Shown here one piece after another: positions 60,691 through 64,000 of a stretch of 64,000 bases of DNA. Position 1 is the first letter of the stretch. Every line of letters begins with the position of its first letter. Position numbers and translations under genes: made by a program. Source of the stretch: Bacteroidota bacterium. Lineage in GTDB: Bacteria > Bacteroidota > Bacteroidia > Chitinophagales > UBA10324. Location of the stretch: the NCBI GenBank assembly GCA_018267315.1, contig JAFDYS010000005.1:1-64000 (forward strand), in the 5' to 3' direction. The notes under the pieces are model-generated. The model ran no database searches. It saw only the letters and a list, made by a program, of their open reading frames with translations, and had not been told where the DNA came from.

Positions 60691-62142
60691 ATGCAGCGGT
60701 TCTTTTTTCGCAATCTGCTATTTCTCATTTTCGTTAACCTGCTGATTAAGCCGCTGTGGATATTCGGCATTGACCGTTCCGTGCAGAATGCCGTGGGCTC
60801 CGAGAGCTATGGCGTTTATTTCATCATCACCAATCTGTCATTGCTTACGCAAATCCTGCTTGATCTCGGCATCAGTCATTATAACAATCGCCTGATCGCC
60901 CAAAAGGAGCACCTGCTCACCAGCCAGCTCTCTCATATTTTAAGTATTAAGATATTCCTCACCATCTTTTATTTATTGGTGACACTGTTAGCTGCCGTGG
61001 CATTGAATTATCATGGCCATGTGCTGTATCTCCTTTTCCTTGTTGGTCTGAATCAGGCCTTCGCCTCACTCATCACCTATGTGCGGTCTAACATTTCAGC
61101 ACTCCATCATTTCAAAGTGGACAGCATGCTGTCCGTGATGGACAAAGCACTCATGATTATGGTGTGTGGCATGCTGCTCATACTTCCGGCATTCAGGTCG
61201 CAATTCATTATTGACTGGTTTATTTATGCGCAGCTTGGGGCTTATGCCCTCACCCTGCTCACCGCTTTGATCTATGTGCTGCGGATTACCGGGCGCATTT
61301 CCATGACCTTTTCGTTTCAATTCTCCAGGGAATTGTTGCGTAACACCTTTCCATTCGCCCTGCTGATTGCACTCATGATGATCTACGGCCGTATTGATGC
61401 TGTTATGATTGAAAAACTGCTGCCGGTTGACGGGGAACATGAAGCCGGATTGTATGCTTCGGCATTCCGGCTGCTGGATGCGCTGAATCAGTTCGGCTTT
61501 CTTTTTTCAATCCTGTTGCTTCCTATTTTCTCAAAAATGATTGCGCAAAAGAAAAGCATCGAGAATCTCGCCGCTTCCGGATTCACAGTCATTCACATTT
61601 GCGCGGTGATTGCTGCGGCCGGCTGCTGGTTCTATTCATCTGAAATCATGCACCTGCTTTACAAGGAAGCTTCCGACTATTCATCAAGCATTCTGAAAGT
61701 GCTGATGCTTGGAATTCTCGGCAGCACTTCCACATACATTTTCAGTACGCTGCTAACGGCCAACAACAACCTGAAACAACTGATCATGGTGGCGGCCGCG
61801 GCCGTGCTGGTGAATTTTCTCAGCAACCTGCTGCTGATTCCTGTATACAAAGCATGGGGGGCATCCATTGCTGCTGTCATCACCCAAATCGGAATCGGGA
61901 TGACTCACCTGATTCTTTCCGTGGTAGTATTCCGGTTTCGATTTAATAAGCTGTTGGTTGGAAAACTATGCCTGTTCGCGCTGATGAGTATTGCCATCTT
62001 CTGGGGAATCAAAACAGCGCCGATCAACTGGATGATTTCGCTCTCACTGGGCGCATTCATCTGTCTTGCATTCGCATTTTTACTCCGACTGGCAGACACC
62101 GGACGGATCTTCGCCCTGATTTCAAAGAATCCAACGGAATGA
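60691..62142 (+). CDS. oligosaccharide flippase (Wzx/MOP family)
   Basis: A 483-aa protein with about 12-14 transmembrane helices. It begins with RFFFRNLLFLIFVNLLIKPLWIFGIDRSVQNAVGSESYGVYFII, a typical Wzx/MATE start, and holds paired helices throughout such as ILVALMMIYGRIDAVMIEKLL. It should flip lipid-linked oligosaccharide across the inner membrane for O-antigen or exopolysaccharide. It converges with the FkbM gene (2 bp gap) and is divergent from the glycosyltransferase. A TAACTTGTCGC just upstream is a loose -7 candidate. Confidence 0.88.
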   Translation: MQRFFFRNLLFLIFVNLLIKPLWIFGIDRSVQNAVGSESYGVYFIITNLSLLTQILLDLGISHYNNRLIAQKEHLLTSQLSHILSIKIFLTIFYLLVTLLAAVALNYHGHVLYLLFLVGLNQAFASLITYVRSNISALHHFKVDSMLSVMDKALMIMVCGMLLILPAFRSQFIIDWFIYAQLGAYALTLLTALIYVLRITGRISMTFSFQFSRELLRNTFPFALLIALMMIYGRIDAVMIEKLLPVDGEHEAGLYASAFRLLDALNQFGFLFSILLLPIFSKMIAQKKSIENLAASGFTVIHICAVIAAAGCWFYSSEIMHLLYKEASDYSSSILKVLMLGILGSTSTYIFSTLLTANNNLKQLIMVAAAAVLVNFLSNLLLIPVYKAWGASIAAVITQIGIGMTHLILSVVVFRFRFNKLLVGKLCLFALMSIAIFWGIKTAPINWMISLSLGAFICLAFAFLLRLADTGRIFALISKNPTE

Positions 62143-62144
62143 TT

Positions 62145-63086
62145 TCAGGCGCCCCAACGGTAAACGATGTTATCGGAATCAAGATTTTTTTGCTGCAGGT
62201 AAATCAGAGGATCTTCACAAGCGTTTGTGGCGCCGTTGGCATTAATGAAAAAAGGATGATACTGTTGCCGGAGCAACAGGGCATGGGCTTTACGATGCTC
62301 GGCATTCCGTTTATCATCTTCTAAGAACTCCATTACAATGATGGGGTGAAATGCTGCAAGCGATTTCAGTGCCCCTTTGATTACGCGGTATTCCGCGCCT
62401 TCCACATCCACTTTGATAAGAGTAGGAGAAATTTTTTCGCGCTCAATCAGTGCATCCAGGGTAAGTGACTCCACTTCTGTTTTCTTCAGGCGGATCTTCT
62501 GAAACCACTCAGTCCCTTCATATTGCTTTACATCCATTGAATTGTATTCAGCATACTTATCCGGTAATTCATAGTAAGCCGTTGTGCCGCTTTCATCATT
62601 CAGTGCAATATGGAATGGATGGATGGATTCGAATGCGGCTGTGTTTTTTTTCAGCAGTTCAAAGCTTCTTGATGCCGGCTCTATGGAATAAATATCAGAC
62701 TGAACATGTTCAGCTTTTGCTATGGCATCAGCCAGTAATGAGAAGTAACCTATGTGCGCGCCGACGTCAATGAATTGACCGCAATCATTAATATGCCTGA
62801 TGAAAAATTTTGCGAGACGGATTTCAGAATCGTGGGTTTTGGCTCCGAACAAAAAAACATCCATTCCGCCGGGCAGGAGACAAACGAGGTTTCTACCGAA
62901 AACGGTAATTGCAGCGGCATTGATTCCCTTCTGCCGAAAAGGATAGATCAATTGCCGGAATCCGACTCCATATAAATACTTGAATGGTCGCGTAGCCAAT
63001 CGGCGCCAAAATGGCCCTTCCACCAAACCGGCTACATGATCCAGTTTTTTCATCACCTCGTTAGAAAAGCTCATTTCAGATTTCAA
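62145..63086 (-). CDS. FkbM family methyltransferase
   Basis: A 313-aa SAM-dependent methyltransferase. SAM-binding region GQFIDVGAHIGYFSLLADAIAK (GxGxxG-like VGAHIGYFS), then YSIEPASRSFELLKKN and PTLIKVDVEGAEYRVIKGA with the conserved D-V-E-G core. FkbM enzymes commonly methylate sugar hydroxyls of secreted glycans, which suits this locus. The N-terminal ~70 residues are a family-specific extension. Confidence 0.88.
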   Translation of the reverse strand: MKSEMSFSNEVMKKLDHVAGLVEGPFWRRLATRPFKYLYGVGFRQLIYPFRQKGINAAAITVFGRNLVCLLPGGMDVFLFGAKTHDSEIRLAKFFIRHINDCGQFIDVGAHIGYFSLLADAIAKAEHVQSDIYSIEPASRSFELLKKNTAAFESIHPFHIALNDESGTTAYYELPDKYAEYNSMDVKQYEGTEWFQKIRLKKTEVESLTLDALIEREKISPTLIKVDVEGAEYRVIKGALKSLAAFHPIIVMEFLEDDKRNAEHRKAHALLLRQQYHPFFINANGATNACEDPLIYLQQKNLDSDNIVYRWGA

Positions 63087-63181
63087 GATTTACAATTCCG
63101 TTATGGGTCGGTGTTATCAGTTTTGCAGGGCAGCAAGATAGCGAGCGAAGAAATGAAAGGTGCTTGGCCTGCCTATTTTTC

Positions 63182-63189
63182 TATCTTCG
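63182..63189 (+). promoter_or_regulatory. -7-like box TATCTTCG
   Basis: TATCTTCGCCG before the Wzz-like gene, 21 nt before the ATG at 63211. TTCG replaces TTTG. Confidence 0.35.
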
Positions 63190-63210
63190 CCGAAATTTTT
63201 CTAATCCTCA

Positions 63211-64000
63211 ATGGAGCAATTCAATCTGATTTCGTTTTTCAAACTCATCTGGAAATGGCGCAAACCGGTGCTGATCGTGTGTGGCGTAGGCATCATTGGC
63301 AGCATCGTGATTACGGATCCCCACATTATGCCACCGTATTACCAGTCCGGTTCCATTTTTTACCCGCTGAATCCCAACATGACGAGCAGCGGGGCCTTGT
63401 TTTCGAGTTCCGAAAGCTATTTGTTTGGCGGCAATGCCGACGTTGACCGGATTTTGTCAATTGCCTCTTCTGCACCGCTGAAACTTTATATCGTAAACAA
63501 GTTCAAACTATTTCAGCATTACAAAATTGATTCGGCAAGCCAGCAGTATCCGATTTACACTGTACTGAAAGAGTTAGACAATAATTACACCTTTGAAAAG
63601 AATGACAAGGGCGCCGTGGTTATAACCGTGCAGGACCATGATCGTTTTCTCGCCGCGCAGATGGTGAATGAGATCGTAAATAAGATTGATCAAACCAACC
63701 GCGACCTGCTCAACGATAACAAAAAGAAAATTCTGGAGATTTACAAGAACAAGATGAAGGACAAGGAAGAGGAAGTGAAGCGGCTGACCGATACCATTTT
63801 TATACTGAAGCAGGAATTCAACCTCTATACCGATATCAGCGACCTTCCTTCACAAGTGCGGAGTAGCCAGGGATCGAATGGCGCGGCATATGATGCCGCT
63901 TCGGAAAAAGTGAAGGTGCTTGAAGAGAAGAAGAAAGGCGCCATCCGCGAGTTGAACAACAACATCGTTCAATACGAGCAATACAAGGCCTCCATCGATA
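63211..64000 (+). CDS. polysaccharide chain-length/export protein, Wzz-like (partial)
   Basis: Cut off by the right edge; 263 codons are visible. Cytoplasmic N-terminus MEQFNLISFFKLIWKWRKP, a transmembrane helix (about residues 19-35, VLIVCGVGIIGSIVIT), then a periplasmic domain with SIFYPLNPN and NADVDRILSIASSAPLKLYIVNKF, and a long coiled coil (KKKILEIYKNKMKDKEEEVKRL). This matches the PCP/Wzz-GumC family that sets glycan chain length. The second membrane helix should lie beyond the window. It may read into further export genes. Confidence 0.85.
   Translation, partial: MEQFNLISFFKLIWKWRKPVLIVCGVGIIGSIVITDPHIMPPYYQSGSIFYPLNPNMTSSGALFSSSESYLFGGNADVDRILSIASSAPLKLYIVNKFKLFQHYKIDSASQQYPIYTVLKELDNNYTFEKNDKGAVVITVQDHDRFLAAQMVNEIVNKIDQTNRDLLNDNKKKILEIYKNKMKDKEEEVKRLTDTIFILKQEFNLYTDISDLPSQVRSSQGSNGAAYDAASEKVKVLEEKKKGAIRELNNNIVQYEQYKASID

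Overview
The window reads as a chromosomal stretch of an environmental Bacteroidota bacterium, probably near the Chitinophagales/Saprospirales. Evidence seen here: a fused lpxC-fabZ gene in an lpx operon; eight secreted proteins that end in a type IX secretion (T9SS) sorting domain; a serC / serA / DUF1015 gene set; -7 promoter boxes of the Bacteroidota form TAnnTTTG with almost no Shine-Dalgarno sequences; and a PF14905-type outer-membrane barrel receptor. The last gene runs off the right edge.

Layout. 0-4.4 kb: tRNA-Gly(CCC), then a minus-strand operon panB > M1 aminopeptidase > 3-hydroxyacyl-CoA dehydrogenase. 4.5-7.7 kb: a lipoprotein gene and dnaK. 7.7-9.4 kb: an unusual patchwork of a 225-bp direct repeat, REP-like hairpins, a 368-bp dnaK fragment and two small ORFs that encode related, unrecognised proteins, one after each dnaK sequence. 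9.4-19.6 kb: a variable region of single genes in mixed orientation (lipoprotein, class III cyclase, VOC protein, porin, SnoaL-like, short cytochrome c-like, DoxX, DUF1269, HdeD, Crp/Fnr). Its spacers hold degenerate copies of one composite repeat with inverted-repeat modules. 19.6-31.3 kb: secreted, lipoprotein and membrane genes, a sugar-lactone oxidase-like flavoprotein and a C1 peptidase. 31.3-39.4 kb: DUF1015, serA and serC, with two tandem secreted sulfatases lying between serA and serC. 39.6-45.2 kb: secreted M4 protease and an outer-membrane barrel receptor. 45.3-50.6 kb: lpxD > lpxC-fabZ > lpxA > ABC ATPase > membrane protein. 50.8-59.4 kb: six-repeat secreted protein, lysA behind a possible attenuator leader, several unknown genes, and a cystathionine gamma-synthase. 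59.4-64 kb: surface polysaccharide genes (glycosyltransferase, flippase, FkbM methyltransferase, Wzz-like protein).

How it fits together. Core functions are envelope lipid A synthesis (lpx), serine, lysine, sulphur amino acid and pantothenate synthesis, and protein folding (dnaK). The accessory part is extracellular degradation of protein and sulfated polymers by T9SS cargo plus an exopolysaccharide locus. No T9SS machinery, CRISPR array, rRNA or intact transposase was seen.

Most worth checking: (1) the dnaK-linked pair of conserved small proteins, (2) the composite repeat with covarying stems in 9-20 kb, (3) a candidate Lys-rich leader peptide and attenuator before lysA. All calls come from reading the sequence by eye; no database search was run.
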